Shown: positions 15,632-23,348 of the stretch, in pieces | Layout of the letters: the number at the start of each line of letters is the position of its first letter | Position numbering within the stretch: the stretch's first letter is position 1 | Source: an uncultured Christensenella sp. | Lineage (GTDB): Bacteria; Bacillota; Clostridia; Christensenellales; Borkfalkiaceae | Reading direction: 5' to 3' | DNA: 64,000 bases | Assembly (NCBI GenBank): GCA_910578565.1 | Contig: CAJTQF010000001.1 | Location: forward strand, 434,001-498,000 | Notes under the pieces: generated by a model | Told to the model about the DNA's origin: nothing | Seen by the model: only the letters and a program-made list of their open reading frames with translations | The model's database searches: none | Translations under genes and position numbers: made by a program

Positions 15632-17543
15632 CCAAATGCACGGAATGGGCGGCAAAAGCAGTCCTTCCAATTTGGGTAAGGGGGCTAAAACCCCGATGAA
15701 GACTTTAAAGCGTCTTCTTTCGTATACTTTTTCACGCTATAAAGCGGCAATGGTATTTGTTGTGATATTCGTGCTTTTATCGTCTGCGGCAAATGTTGTT
15801 GCGTCGTCGCGGCTTGCGGTAATAGTTCAGGAACTCATTATTTCGGAAAGTCACCCGTCAATAGACGCAAACGTTATATGGTTGAACATTATAATAATGT
15901 CCTGTATATACTTAGCAGGCGTTCTGGCGTCGTTTGCCTATAACTATATAATGATGCTTATTGCACAGGGTACTCTTAAAAAGATGCGTGACGAAATGTT
16001 TACGAAGATGCAAAAACTTCCGTTGAAGTATTTTGATGCGCATACGCACGGCGATTTAATGAGCCTTTACACGAACGACATTGACACTATGCGCCAGCTT
16101 CTTTCGCAGACTATTCCGCAAATGATTTCCGCCGCGCTCACGTTCATATTCGTATTCGCGTTTATGGTGTATTTCAGCTTTTCACTGACTCTGATAGTTT
16201 TAATCGTTCTTGCGATTATGATATTCATAATAAAGAACGTCGGACAAAAATCCGCCAAAAACTTTTTGAAGCAGCAGGAAGCTATAGGCGCACTTAACGG
16301 CTATGTCGAAGAAATGACGGAAGGTCAAAAAGTAATTAAGGTATTCTGTCACGAACAAAAGGCGCGCGAACAGTTTAAGGTCGTCAATGACGAATTGAAT
16401 ATTGCGAGCAGAAACGCAAATACTTTCGCGTTTGTATTGGGACCTATAAACAACAATTTAGGTTATCTGCAATACGTTCTTGTAGCTGTGGTGGGATTCA
16501 TTTTAACAGTTACAGGAACGGAAATAGGTCTTCTGTCGGGTTATGCCGCTCTTCAGGGCGGCGGAATAGCCGTTTGCGCGGGTATGCTTGTTTCTTTCCT
16601 TGCATATACAAGACAGTTCAATAATCCCATAATGCAGGTTTCGCAGCAGTTCAACGCAATTGTTATGGCGCTTGCGGGAGCAGAACGCATTTTTGAAATG
16701 GTTGATACCGAACCCGAAGACGACGGCGGCGATATCACGCTTGAACACGTAGACGGCAAATGGGTGTGGAAGAAGCCGTTGCCGGACGGAACTTTCGACT
16801 ATATTCCTTTAAAGGGAGATATCCGTTTTAATAACGTAGTCTTTGGATACACGGACGAGAAGGTGATTTTAAAAAATATCAGCCTTTACGCAAAGCCCGG
16901 GCAGAAAATAGCGTTCGTAGGTTCTACCGGTGCGGGCAAAACTACTATCACAAACCTTATAAACCGCTTTTACGACATTCAGTCGGGCGAAATTACTTAC
17001 GACGGTTTGGATGTTAAGTCAATCAACAAGGACGACTTAAGGCGCAGTCTCGGCGTTGTGTTGCAGGATACGCACCTTTTCACGGGTACGGTAATAGACA
17101 ATATACGTTACGGCAGACTTGACGCAACCGACGAAGAGTGTATTAAGGCGGCAAAACTTGCAAACGCAGACTTTTTTATAACCCATTTGCCCGAAGGTTA
17201 CAACACTTTAATTACGGGCGACGGTTCAAACCTTTCACAGGGACAAAGACAGTTGCTTGCAATATCCCGCGCAATGGTTTCGGATTGCCCCGTTCTGATT
17301 CTTGACGAAGCTACGTCGTCAATCGATACCCGTACCGAAAAACTTATCGAGATGGGTATGGATAAACTTATGGAAGGCAGGACGGTGTTTGTCATAGCGC
17401 ACAGACTTTCTACGGTAAGAAACAGTCAGGCTATAATGGTTCTTGAACACGGCGAAATTATAGAGCGCGGCGATCACGAACAGCTTATAGCGCAAAAAGG
17501 TAAATATTATCAGCTTTATACCGGCGCATTCGAGCTGGATTAA
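15624..17543 (+). CDS. ABC exporter subunit, permease-ATPase fusion, catalytic ATP site
   Basis: 639 residues. After a Gly/Ser-rich N-terminus the six-helix exporter domain spans about 30-350 and the ATPase domain follows. Walker A is GSTGAGKTT (near 432), the signature LSQGQRQLLA, and Walker B VLILDEATSSID (near 555) with the catalytic Glu intact. It is therefore the active partner of the preceding degenerate subunit. ATG 15624 is preferred to GTG 15615 because GGAGG sits 8 nt upstream. The NBD has an insert (about residues 372-392, WVWKKPLPDGTFDYIPLKGD) typical of this subunit type. Confidence 0.93.
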   Translation: MSSQMHGMGGKSSPSNLGKGAKTPMKTLKRLLSYTFSRYKAAMVFVVIFVLLSSAANVVASSRLAVIVQELIISESHPSIDANVIWLNIIIMSCIYLAGVLASFAYNYIMMLIAQGTLKKMRDEMFTKMQKLPLKYFDAHTHGDLMSLYTNDIDTMRQLLSQTIPQMISAALTFIFVFAFMVYFSFSLTLIVLIVLAIMIFIIKNVGQKSAKNFLKQQEAIGALNGYVEEMTEGQKVIKVFCHEQKAREQFKVVNDELNIASRNANTFAFVLGPINNNLGYLQYVLVAVVGFILTVTGTEIGLLSGYAALQGGGIAVCAGMLVSFLAYTRQFNNPIMQVSQQFNAIVMALAGAERIFEMVDTEPEDDGGDITLEHVDGKWVWKKPLPDGTFDYIPLKGDIRFNNVVFGYTDEKVILKNISLYAKPGQKIAFVGSTGAGKTTITNLINRFYDIQSGEITYDGLDVKSINKDDLRRSLGVVLQDTHLFTGTVIDNIRYGRLDATDEECIKAAKLANADFFITHLPEGYNTLITGDGSNLSQGQRQLLAISRAMVSDCPVLILDEATSSIDTRTEKLIEMGMDKLMEGRTVFVIAHRLSTVRNSQAIMVLEHGEIIERGDHEQLIAQKGKYYQLYTGAFELD

Positions 17544-17553
17544 GCGCTCGCTG

Positions 17554-17591
17554 AAACGCCTGCGGAGCAATGCTCCGCAGGCGTTTAAATT
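17554..17591 (+). terminator. Intrinsic terminator of the marR-ABC operon
   Basis: A perfect 15-bp GC-rich stem (17554-17568 with 17572-17586) with AAT loop, followed by AAATTTT. Confidence 0.85.
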
Positions 17592-17618
17592 TTATAAAAT
17601 TGGGACAAACCCAAAAGA

Positions 17619-17646
17619 ATAGTACAACCTGTCGGTATCATAAACT
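17619..17646 (+). promoter_or_regulatory. Possible sigma-E-type promoter of sigK
   Basis: ATA (17619-17621), a 17-nt gap and CATAAACT (17639-17646), similar to the mother-cell sigma-E -10 consensus CATACANT. In B. subtilis sigK depends on sigma-E. No sigma-A promoter is evident here. Weak, based on short motifs. Confidence 0.35.
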
Positions 17647-17679
17647 ACGAATAGGGCAGTTAATCCCTAAAGGTGGCTT

Positions 17680-18384
17680 ATGGTTTTCGATTTATTAAAT
17701 CTGTTGTTCGGCAGGATATTTTTCTTTACGGGAATGGTGCAGGATAAAGGCACGTTCCCCAAGCCGCTTTCATCCGAAGATGAAAAAAAATATCTTGCTC
17801 TTGCCCGTGCGGGGGATAAAGAAGCAAAGGATATTCTTATCCGCCACAATATGCGTCTTGTCGCTCATATCGTTAAAAAATATACCGGCGCCGCGGAAAC
17901 CGACGACTTGATTTCAGTCGGCTCTATCGGGCTTATAAAGGCGATAAATACATATAAAGACGGCAAAGGCACGCAGCTTGCAACTTATACTGCCCGTTGT
18001 ATTGAAAATGAAATTTTAATGCTTTTGCGCTCCGGCAAAAAGCATAAAAACAACGTTTCTCTTTCCGATCCGGTAGGAGTGGATAAAGACGGCAACGAGC
18101 TTACTCTCATCGACCTTTTAGCCGAAAAGGAAGACAGCGTTTTCGCGCAGGTTGAAAAAAGCATTCAACGTGAAAAATTTGTTGCGTTTTTAAAAAGGTT
18201 TTTAGACGAGCGTGAGTTTGCTATCCTGTCGCTCAGATACGGGCTTGAAGACGGCGCGGCGATGCCGCAAAGAGAAGTTGCAAAAAAACTTAACATTTCG
18301 CGTTCGTATATATCGCGCATTGAAAAACGCGCCATTGAAAAAGCACGCGAAAATTTAAACAAGGATGATTTTTTTACGGACTGA
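17680..18384 (+). CDS. sigK: RNA polymerase sporulation sigma factor SigK
   Basis: 234 residues, the usual full length. The hydrophobic N-terminus (VFDLLNLLFGRIFFFTG) looks like the pro-sequence removed by SpoIVFB, then FPKPLSSEDEKKYLALARAGD, the region 2 core IRHNMRLVAHIVKKY and DLISVGSIGLIKAI, TARCIENEILM, and region 4 with KKLNISRSYISRIEKRA. SigK drives late mother-cell gene expression during endospore formation. The gene is uninterrupted, so there is no skin-type element here. AAAGGTGG precedes the start. It is monocistronic. Confidence 0.92.
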   Translation: MVFDLLNLLFGRIFFFTGMVQDKGTFPKPLSSEDEKKYLALARAGDKEAKDILIRHNMRLVAHIVKKYTGAAETDDLISVGSIGLIKAINTYKDGKGTQLATYTARCIENEILMLLRSGKKHKNNVSLSDPVGVDKDGNELTLIDLLAEKEDSVFAQVEKSIQREKFVAFLKRFLDEREFAILSLRYGLEDGAAMPQREVAKKLNISRSYISRIEKRAIEKARENLNKDDFFTD

Positions 18385-18388
18385 AAAC

Positions 18389-18417
18389 TTGACAATTTCG
18401 TAAGCGTATGTTATATT
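18389..18417 (+). promoter_or_regulatory. Sigma-A promoter of the tyrS leader and tyrS operon
   Basis: TTGACA (18389-18394), 17-nt spacer, TATATT (18412-18417). The predicted start coincides with the A of the leader-peptide ATG at 18424, so the transcript should be leaderless. Confidence 0.85.
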
Positions 18418-18423
18418 AAACCT

Positions 18424-18507
18424 ATGGAAAATTTTGCATTATTAAACGGTTTATCCTACGGATTTTCGTATTGCTATTACCGCAATACGTTTTTTCGCGT
18501 GGGTTAA
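18424..18507 (+). CDS. Tyr-rich leader peptide of tyrS (27 aa)
   Basis: A 27-codon ORF, ending SYGFSYCYYRNTFFRVG, with Tyr at codons 12, 16, 18 and 19 (two adjacent) and Phe at 4, 14, 23 and 24. It lies between a consensus promoter and an intrinsic terminator upstream of tyrosyl-tRNA synthetase. It has no Shine-Dalgarno; ATG is 6 nt after the -10 box, so initiation is predicted to be leaderless. Tyr codons fall just after RNA segment 1 and before segment 2 of the attenuator, where a stalled ribosome would free segment 2. The peptide itself need have no function. Confidence 0.75.
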   Translation: MENFALLNGLSYGFSYCYYRNTFFRVG

Positions 18508-18567
18508 ATTCGTTTGGACTAAGTTATTTAAGTTTGCGGTTTATCCACGGGGGTAAACCGCTTTTTT
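18447..18567 (+). promoter_or_regulatory. Transcription attenuator (trp-type) controlling tyrS
   Basis: Four segments are visible. Segments 1 (18447-18456) and 3 (18537-18546) are the same 10-mer, CGGTTTATCC. Segment 2 (18498-18508, CGTGGGTTAAA), which includes the leader stop codon, pairs with 3 (CGTGG/CCACG plus TAAA/TTTA) or partly with 1. Segment 4 (18554-18561, TAAACCGC) pairs with 3 to make the terminator. A ribosome reaching the stop covers 2 and lets 3:4 terminate; a ribosome stalled on Tyr codons covers 1 and lets 2:3 form, giving readthrough when charged tRNA-Tyr is scarce. Confidence 0.72.
18536..18567 (+). terminator. Attenuator terminator hairpin upstream of tyrS
   Basis: An 8-bp perfect stem GCGGTTTA/TAAACCGC with a 10-nt loop and six T (18562-18567), 50 nt before the tyrS start. 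Confidence 0.88.
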
Positions 18568-18616
18568 AATTGCAAATTTTTCTGTACGGTGTTAAAATTA
18601 ATTAAAAGGAGCAAAT

Positions 18617-19807
18617 ATGGCAAACGTAATGGATACTCTCCGCGAGAGAGGCTTTATAAAACAAACTGTTTACGAAGACGACTTGTATAAACTTTTAGGC
18701 GAAAAAAGAGTAACCTTCTATACGGGCTTCGATCCTACGGCAGACAGTCTGCACGTCGGACACTTTATGCAACTTATCGCCATGAAACATATGCAGGCGG
18801 CGGGACACAGACCTATAATTCTGATAGGCGGCGGCACTGCTATGATAGGCGACCCTACCGGCAAGACAGATATGCGCAAAATGATGACGCGTGAAATTAT
18901 CGACTACCACGTAGAGTGTTTTAAAAAGCAGATGTCAAAGTTTATCAGTTTCGAAGGCGAAAATGCGGCAGTCATAGTAAACAATGCCGATTGGCTTTTA
19001 AAGCTGAATTATCTTGAATTTATTCGCGATATAGGGACGCATTTTTCCGTCAACGAAATGTTGCGCGCAAAGTGTTTTGAAACCCGTTTGGAACGCGGTC
19101 TTTCATTCTTGGAATTCAATTATATGCCTATGCAGGGATACGATTTTTTGCATCTTTTCAAGGAATACGGTTGTGTTCTTGAACTCGGCGGAGACGACCA
19201 GTGGAGCAATATTCTCGCAGGCGCCAATCTTATCAGAGTGAAAGAAAAAAAGCCTGCTTACGCTATGACTTTTACTTTGCTTACCACCAGCGAAGGCAAG
19301 AAAATGGGCAAGACGGAAAAGGGCGCTTTATGGTTGGATGAAAATAAGACAAGCCCGTACGAATTTTACCAGTACTGGCGCAACGTTGCGGATACAGACG
19401 TTGAAAACTGCTTAAAGTTGTTGACTTTTATTCCGTTGGACGAAATTAAAGAGCTTACTAAGTTTAACGACGAAAGAATGAACGCGGCGAAAGAAGTCCT
19501 TGCATTTGAACTGACCAAACTTGTTCACGGCACGCAAAAAGCGGCGGACGCGCAAGCGCAGGCAAGAGCGGCGTTCGGTGGCGGTGGCGAACTTCCCGAA
19601 AAAGACGTTTACGTTGACAATTGCACAATAATCAACGTGCTCGTAGCAGCCGGAATTTGTCAGTCGAACGGTGAGGCGCGCAGGCTTATTCAGCAGGGCG
19701 GCGTGTCTTTAAACGACGGTAAGGTAACGGATATAAATATGCCCGTGAAAGACGGAGACGTGGTTCATAAGGGTAAAAAAGTCCACGTAAAAATCAATCT
19801 GAAATAA
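18617..19807 (+). CDS. tyrS: Tyrosyl-tRNA synthetase
   Basis: 396 residues. Class I core with HVGH (46-49) as HIGH motif, the Tyr-binding stretch YMPMQGYDFLHLF, GGDDQWSNI, and KMGKT as KMSKS motif; the C-terminus carries an S4-like RNA-binding domain (NGEARRLIQQGGVSLNDGKV). It charges tRNA-Tyr. Unlike most Firmicutes tyrS genes there is no T-box leader (no GGTGGNACCGCG); a Tyr-rich leader peptide with an attenuator precedes it instead. AAAGGAG lies upstream of ATG. The following yigZ overlaps its stop, so the operon runs tyrS-yigZ-recX-birA-nnr. Confidence 0.96.
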   Translation: MANVMDTLRERGFIKQTVYEDDLYKLLGEKRVTFYTGFDPTADSLHVGHFMQLIAMKHMQAAGHRPIILIGGGTAMIGDPTGKTDMRKMMTREIIDYHVECFKKQMSKFISFEGENAAVIVNNADWLLKLNYLEFIRDIGTHFSVNEMLRAKCFETRLERGLSFLEFNYMPMQGYDFLHLFKEYGCVLELGGDDQWSNILAGANLIRVKEKKPAYAMTFTLLTTSEGKKMGKTEKGALWLDENKTSPYEFYQYWRNVADTDVENCLKLLTFIPLDEIKELTKFNDERMNAAKEVLAFELTKLVHGTQKAADAQAQARAAFGGGGELPEKDVYVDNCTIINVLVAAGICQSNGEARRLIQQGGVSLNDGKVTDINMPVKDGDVVHKGKKVHVKINLK

Positions 19808-20439
19808 TGTCTGAAAAATATCTTTCATTGAGCGGCGAAACAAAAACCGAAAAGGTAATTGAAAAATCCCGTTTTATAACTACTTCAACTCACGTTTGCG
19901 GCGAAGAAGAAGCAAAAGCGTTCGTGGAAAAAGTCCGTGCGGCATATCCTGACGCAACGCACAATTGTTACGCATATATCTGCGACAATATAGGAAACTT
20001 TTTACGCTTTTCCGACGACGGTGAACCGCAGGGTACCGCAGGCATGCCTATGCTTGAAGTTTTAAAGTCGAATAGGCTGTTTGAAACGGCGGTTGTGGTT
20101 ACGCGTTATTTCGGCGGAATAAAACTGGGCGCAGGCGGTTTGGTACGCGCTTATTCGGGTTGCGTTGCCGAAAATATTGCTTCCGCACGTAAAGTCAGTT
20201 ACGAGCCTTGCGTTGAAAGCAAATATTTTGTAGACTATCCGCTGGTTGACGGAGCAATAAGGTTTTTCGGCGAGTACGGCGCAAATGTGATTACTTGCGA
20301 ATATTTTGACGAAGTTGCGTTTACCGTTGCCGTAAAAAAATCAGAAGAACAAATTTTTACCGCAGAGCTTTTGAACAGGCTTTGCGGTAAAGTAAAAACA
20401 CAAAAAACAGGGGAATATTTTTTCCCTTTTAATGTTTAA
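19807..20439 (+). CDS. YigZ/IMPACT family protein (UPF0029)
   Basis: 210 residues. The N-terminal UPF0029 domain shows THNCYAYICD, LRFSDDGEPQGTAGMPMLEVL and VVVTRYFGGIKLGAGGLVRAYS, all family signatures; a C-terminal DUF1949-like domain follows. Its RNA-polymerase- or ribosome-related role is uncertain; eukaryotic relatives regulate the GCN2 stress kinase. Start overlaps the tyrS stop (TAATG). Confidence 0.92.
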   Translation: MSEKYLSLSGETKTEKVIEKSRFITTSTHVCGEEEAKAFVEKVRAAYPDATHNCYAYICDNIGNFLRFSDDGEPQGTAGMPMLEVLKSNRLFETAVVVTRYFGGIKLGAGGLVRAYSGCVAENIASARKVSYEPCVESKYFVDYPLVDGAIRFFGEYGANVITCEYFDEVAFTVAVKKSEEQIFTAELLNRLCGKVKTQKTGEYFFPFNV

Positions 20440-20441
20440 TT

Positions 20442-21059
20442 ATGTCGGAAATAACTTCTATAGAACCGCAGAAAAAAGATAAAGAACGGTGCAGCATTTT
20501 CATTGACGGCAGATTTTATTGCGGAATTAAATTAGAAGTCGCGATAAAGCACCGCCTTAAAGCCGGAATGCAAATTGAAAAATCCAAGCTGGATGAAATT
20601 CAGCTTGAAACGGAAAAAAGTCAGGCGATAGATAAAGCAATGACTCATCTTTCCGCTACGATGAAAACAAAAAAACAAATGCGCGATTTTCTTGTAAAAA
20701 AGGGCTATACGGAAGCGGTGATAAATTACGTCTTCGAAAAACTCGAATACTATAAATTGCTTGACGACGAAGTCTATTGCAGGGCGTACGTAAACAGCGT
20801 AAGCGGCAAGGGTAAGCGGGCTTTGGAAGCCGATTTGTATAAACGCGGCGCGGAGAAGTGCGCAATAGAGCGCGTTCTTTCGGAAATCGATGAAAGCTCA
20901 GACGAGGCTGCGGCAGTGCTTGAAAAATATATGCGCGGAAAAGCCGCGACAAAAGAAAATTTATATAAAGGTTTTAAATACCTTTTGTCAAAGGGCTTCG
21001 GTTACGATACCGCCAAAGAAGCGTTGGAAAAATCGGGTGAAATCAATGAAGATTATTGA
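20442..21059 (+). CDS. recX: Regulatory protein RecX
   Basis: 205 residues of tandem three-helix repeats. Recognisable are MKTKKQMRDFLVKKGYTEAV and the KLEYYKLLDDEVYCRAYVNS block. RecX binds and inhibits RecA filaments, moderating recombination and SOS. No recA lies in the window. It starts 3 nt after yigZ and its end overlaps birA. Confidence 0.87.
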   Translation: MSEITSIEPQKKDKERCSIFIDGRFYCGIKLEVAIKHRLKAGMQIEKSKLDEIQLETEKSQAIDKAMTHLSATMKTKKQMRDFLVKKGYTEAVINYVFEKLEYYKLLDDEVYCRAYVNSVSGKGKRALEADLYKRGAEKCAIERVLSEIDESSDEAAAVLEKYMRGKAATKENLYKGFKYLLSKGFGYDTAKEALEKSGEINEDY

Positions 21060-21723
21060 GCTTGAAGTAACCGATTCTACCAACGAATACTGCAAGCGTA
21101 CCGACAGCGGCGAAGATATAATTGTGACGGCTAAAATGCAGACTTCGGGCAAGGGAACAAAGGGAAGAAGTTTTTCTTCTGATTTGGGCGGATTGTATAT
21201 ATCCGTTATGCGTCATAACCCACTTGCAGCGGAGACTGCTTTTAAAGTTATGATAGACAGTTGCACTGCCGTTTGCAAAACTTTACAACGTTTCGGTTTA
21301 AGCCCTGTAATACGCTGGGCAAACGACGTTTTGGTAAACGGCAAAAAAATTTGCGGGACTCTTATAGAAAATATTTTCAGCGGCGGCAAAGTAGTCCGTT
21401 CAATAGTGGGAATGGGAATAAACGTGAACAACGAATTCAGTCGCGATTTACAAGATATCGCAATATCTATGCGGCAGGCGGCAGGGAAAGATTTTGACGT
21501 TGAACTCGTGCGCGATACCCTGATTGAAAATTTGCAACAGAGCTACACGGTAGAACAGTATAAAAGTTTTATCGACTGGTTCGGGCACGATGTCATTTTA
21601 AATTGTGCGGACGGAACTGTTAAAGCGGTTGCGGTTGACGTTGCGGACGACGGCAGGCTGATTTGCTTTGTAAACGGAAATATAGTTAAAATGAGTTCGG
21701 CGGAGGTTTCTTTAAGGCTTTAA
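21046..21723 (+). CDS. birA: Biotin--[acetyl-CoA-carboxylase] ligase BirA
   Basis: 225 residues, the monofunctional form: no N-terminal DNA-binding domain, so it should not act as a biotin repressor. Ligase motifs include DSTNEYCKR, the biotin/ATP loop TSGKGTKGRSFSSDLGGLYIS, RWANDVLVNGKKICGTLIE and GMGINVNN. It makes biotinyl-AMP and transfers biotin to carboxylase lysines. ATG 21046 is preferred because the longer frame upstream overlaps recX and lacks homology. The next gene overlaps by TAATG. Confidence 0.93.
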   Translation: MKIIELEVTDSTNEYCKRTDSGEDIIVTAKMQTSGKGTKGRSFSSDLGGLYISVMRHNPLAAETAFKVMIDSCTAVCKTLQRFGLSPVIRWANDVLVNGKKICGTLIENIFSGGKVVRSIVGMGINVNNEFSRDLQDIAISMRQAAGKDFDVELVRDTLIENLQQSYTVEQYKSFIDWFGHDVILNCADGTVKAVAVDVADDGRLICFVNGNIVKMSSAEVSLRL

Positions 21724-23156
21724 TGGAAAAAGTTCTTACCAACTCTGAGATGCGGTCAGCCGATGAGTTTACAATTAAATCTTTAAACGTTCCGTCCCAA
21801 ACTCTTATGGGGCGCGCAGGCGAAGCTATCGCCGAAGAAGTAATAAAATCGGCGGAACGGATAGGGGCAAAAAACATATTGGTCGTTTGCGGAACAGGCA
21901 ACAACGGCGGCGACGGATACGTTTGCTCGCAAATATTGAAGTTATCGGGTTTCGCTGTAAAAGTATATGCGGTGGAAGGTAACTATTCGGAAGACTGCGT
22001 CAGTGCAAAAGAGAAGTATACGGGAAATTATACAAAAGAAATTTGCGGCGACGTTATCGTCGACTGTCTTTTCGGTACAGGTCTTACGCGCGAAGTGAGC
22101 GGAGATTTTGCCGAAGTTATCGCAAAAATAAACGACAGCGGCGCCTTTGTTGTTTCGGCGGATATCCCAAGCGGTTTGTGCGGCGATAGCGGAAAAGTAT
22201 TGGGTTGCGCAGTAAAAGCTGATTTAACGGTAACTATAGCCGAATATAAGGCGGGGCACTTTCTCGGCGACGGCATGGATTATTGCGGCACGCTAATAAA
22301 AAAAGATATCGGAATAACTTGTCCTGACGGCGGTTACGCACAAATATATGGTGATGCGGACGTAACGTCTTTTTACCCGAAACGTAAACGCAATACCAAT
22401 AAGGGGACGTACGGTTCGGCAAATTTAATTTCAGGCAGCGGTAAGTATGTTGGTGCGTCTGCGCTTTCGGCGGAAGCCGCCTTAAAATCGGGTTGCGGAT
22501 ACGTCAGGCTCACGGCTTGCAACGCGGTCAAAAACGCGCTTGCCGCAAAATTGCCGCAAGTCATTTTTACAGAAGAAACGGATTTTACGTCAAATTCAAT
22601 TGCAATAGGTATGGGTTGCGGCGTAAATTTGGAACTGTACAATACAATTGTTAACCTGTTGAAAAATTACAACGGGACGCTTATAATAGACGCGGACGGG
22701 TTGAACACAATTTCGGAATTCGGCATAGATATATTAATAAACAAAAAGTGTCGTGTCATTTTAACTCCTCATCCCAAGGAGTTTTCGCGTCTTACGGGAA
22801 TTTCCGTAGACAAAATTTTGTCCGACCCGTTAAACATAGCGAAGAATTTTGCAAAGCGGTACGGCGTAATTCTTTTACTGAAAGGCGCGGCAAGTATAAT
22901 TACGGACGGCAAAAAAACGGTTATAAATACAAAAGGCAGTACGGCTCTTTCAAAGGCAGGCAGCGGAGATATGCTCTCGGGGTATATGTGCGGCTGTATT
23001 GCCCGCGGGCTTGACCCTTTTGACGGGGCGGTTTGCGCGGCTTACACTATAGGCGTTGCGGCGGAAGAAGTTTCAAAGCAAAAGACCGACTATTGCGCTA
23101 CGGCAAAAGATATAATTAAAAATATTCACATTGCGGTTTTACGCTTGACAAGATAA
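21723..23156 (+). CDS. nnr: Bifunctional NAD(P)HX epimerase / ADP-dependent dehydratase
   Basis: 477 residues. The N-terminal half (NnrE/YjeF_N) shows GRAGEAIAEEV, VCGTGNNGGDGYV and VDCLFGTGL; the C-terminal half (NnrD, ribokinase-like) shows GSGKYVGASALSAEAALKSG, LTPHPKEFSRL and GSGDMLSGYMCG. It repairs hydrated NADH/NADPH: the first half epimerises NAD(P)HX, the second dehydrates the S form with ADP. The promoter of the next transcription unit lies inside its last codons. Confidence 0.95.
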   Translation: MEKVLTNSEMRSADEFTIKSLNVPSQTLMGRAGEAIAEEVIKSAERIGAKNILVVCGTGNNGGDGYVCSQILKLSGFAVKVYAVEGNYSEDCVSAKEKYTGNYTKEICGDVIVDCLFGTGLTREVSGDFAEVIAKINDSGAFVVSADIPSGLCGDSGKVLGCAVKADLTVTIAEYKAGHFLGDGMDYCGTLIKKDIGITCPDGGYAQIYGDADVTSFYPKRKRNTNKGTYGSANLISGSGKYVGASALSAEAALKSGCGYVRLTACNAVKNALAAKLPQVIFTEETDFTSNSIAIGMGCGVNLELYNTIVNLLKNYNGTLIIDADGLNTISEFGIDILINKKCRVILTPHPKEFSRLTGISVDKILSDPLNIAKNFAKRYGVILLLKGAASIITDGKKTVINTKGSTALSKAGSGDMLSGYMCGCIARGLDPFDGAVCAAYTIGVAAEEVSKQKTDYCATAKDIIKNIHIAVLRLTR

Positions 23157-23173
23157 AAACTTAATGTTAAAAT
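23145..23173 (+). promoter_or_regulatory. Sigma-A promoter of the riboswitch and exchanger
   Basis: TTGACA (23145-23150) inside the 3' end of nnr, 17-nt spacer, TAAAAT (23168-23173). The predicted start, about 23180, is the first base of riboswitch stem P1. Confidence 0.85.
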
Positions 23174-23180
23174 ATTCCAC

Positions 23181-23275
23181 GTTGAAAGGGAGTAGTTTTA
23201 AAAGGCTGCGGCAACATTCCCCGATTGTGTAAATCGTGCCGTATCCCCTTAATCTTAAGGAACAAGACTTTCGAC
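23181..23275 (+). promoter_or_regulatory. yybP-ykoY (Mn2+) riboswitch aptamer
   Basis: The hallmark 5' segment GAAAGGGAGUAG and 3' segment AACAAGACUUUC close an 8-bp P1 stem (23181-23188 with 23268-23275, one G-U). Between them lie the second conserved strand with GGCAACAUUCCCCGA and AUCCCCUUAAU. The class senses Mn2+ and controls Mn exporters and related metal transporters. The 3' P1 strand is also part of the terminator stem, so the two folds exclude each other, consistent with an ON switch at high Mn2+. Confidence 0.92.
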
Positions 23276-23313
23276 TTAAAATTAATTTTTTAAGTCGTGA
23301 GTCTTATATTTTT
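23264..23313 (+). terminator. Riboswitch expression-platform terminator
   Basis: A two-part stem: 23264-23269 with 23300-23305 (6 bp), a 2x2 internal loop, then 23272-23281 with 23288-23297 (10 bp), followed by ATATTTTT. It uses 23268-23275, the 3' strand of aptamer stem P1. Confidence 0.85.
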
Positions 23314-23348
23314 ACTCCGACTTACCTAAAATAGAATGTGAGGTATAA

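Noticed and set aside
18385..18616. T-box riboswitch upstream of tyrS
   Set aside because: No GGTGGNACCGCG T-box sequence or specifier stem is present; the leader is too short and is explained by the leader peptide and attenuator.
20890..21045. Upstream extension of birA
   Set aside because: It lies in another frame over recX and has no ligase similarity; ATG 21046 begins the conserved part.
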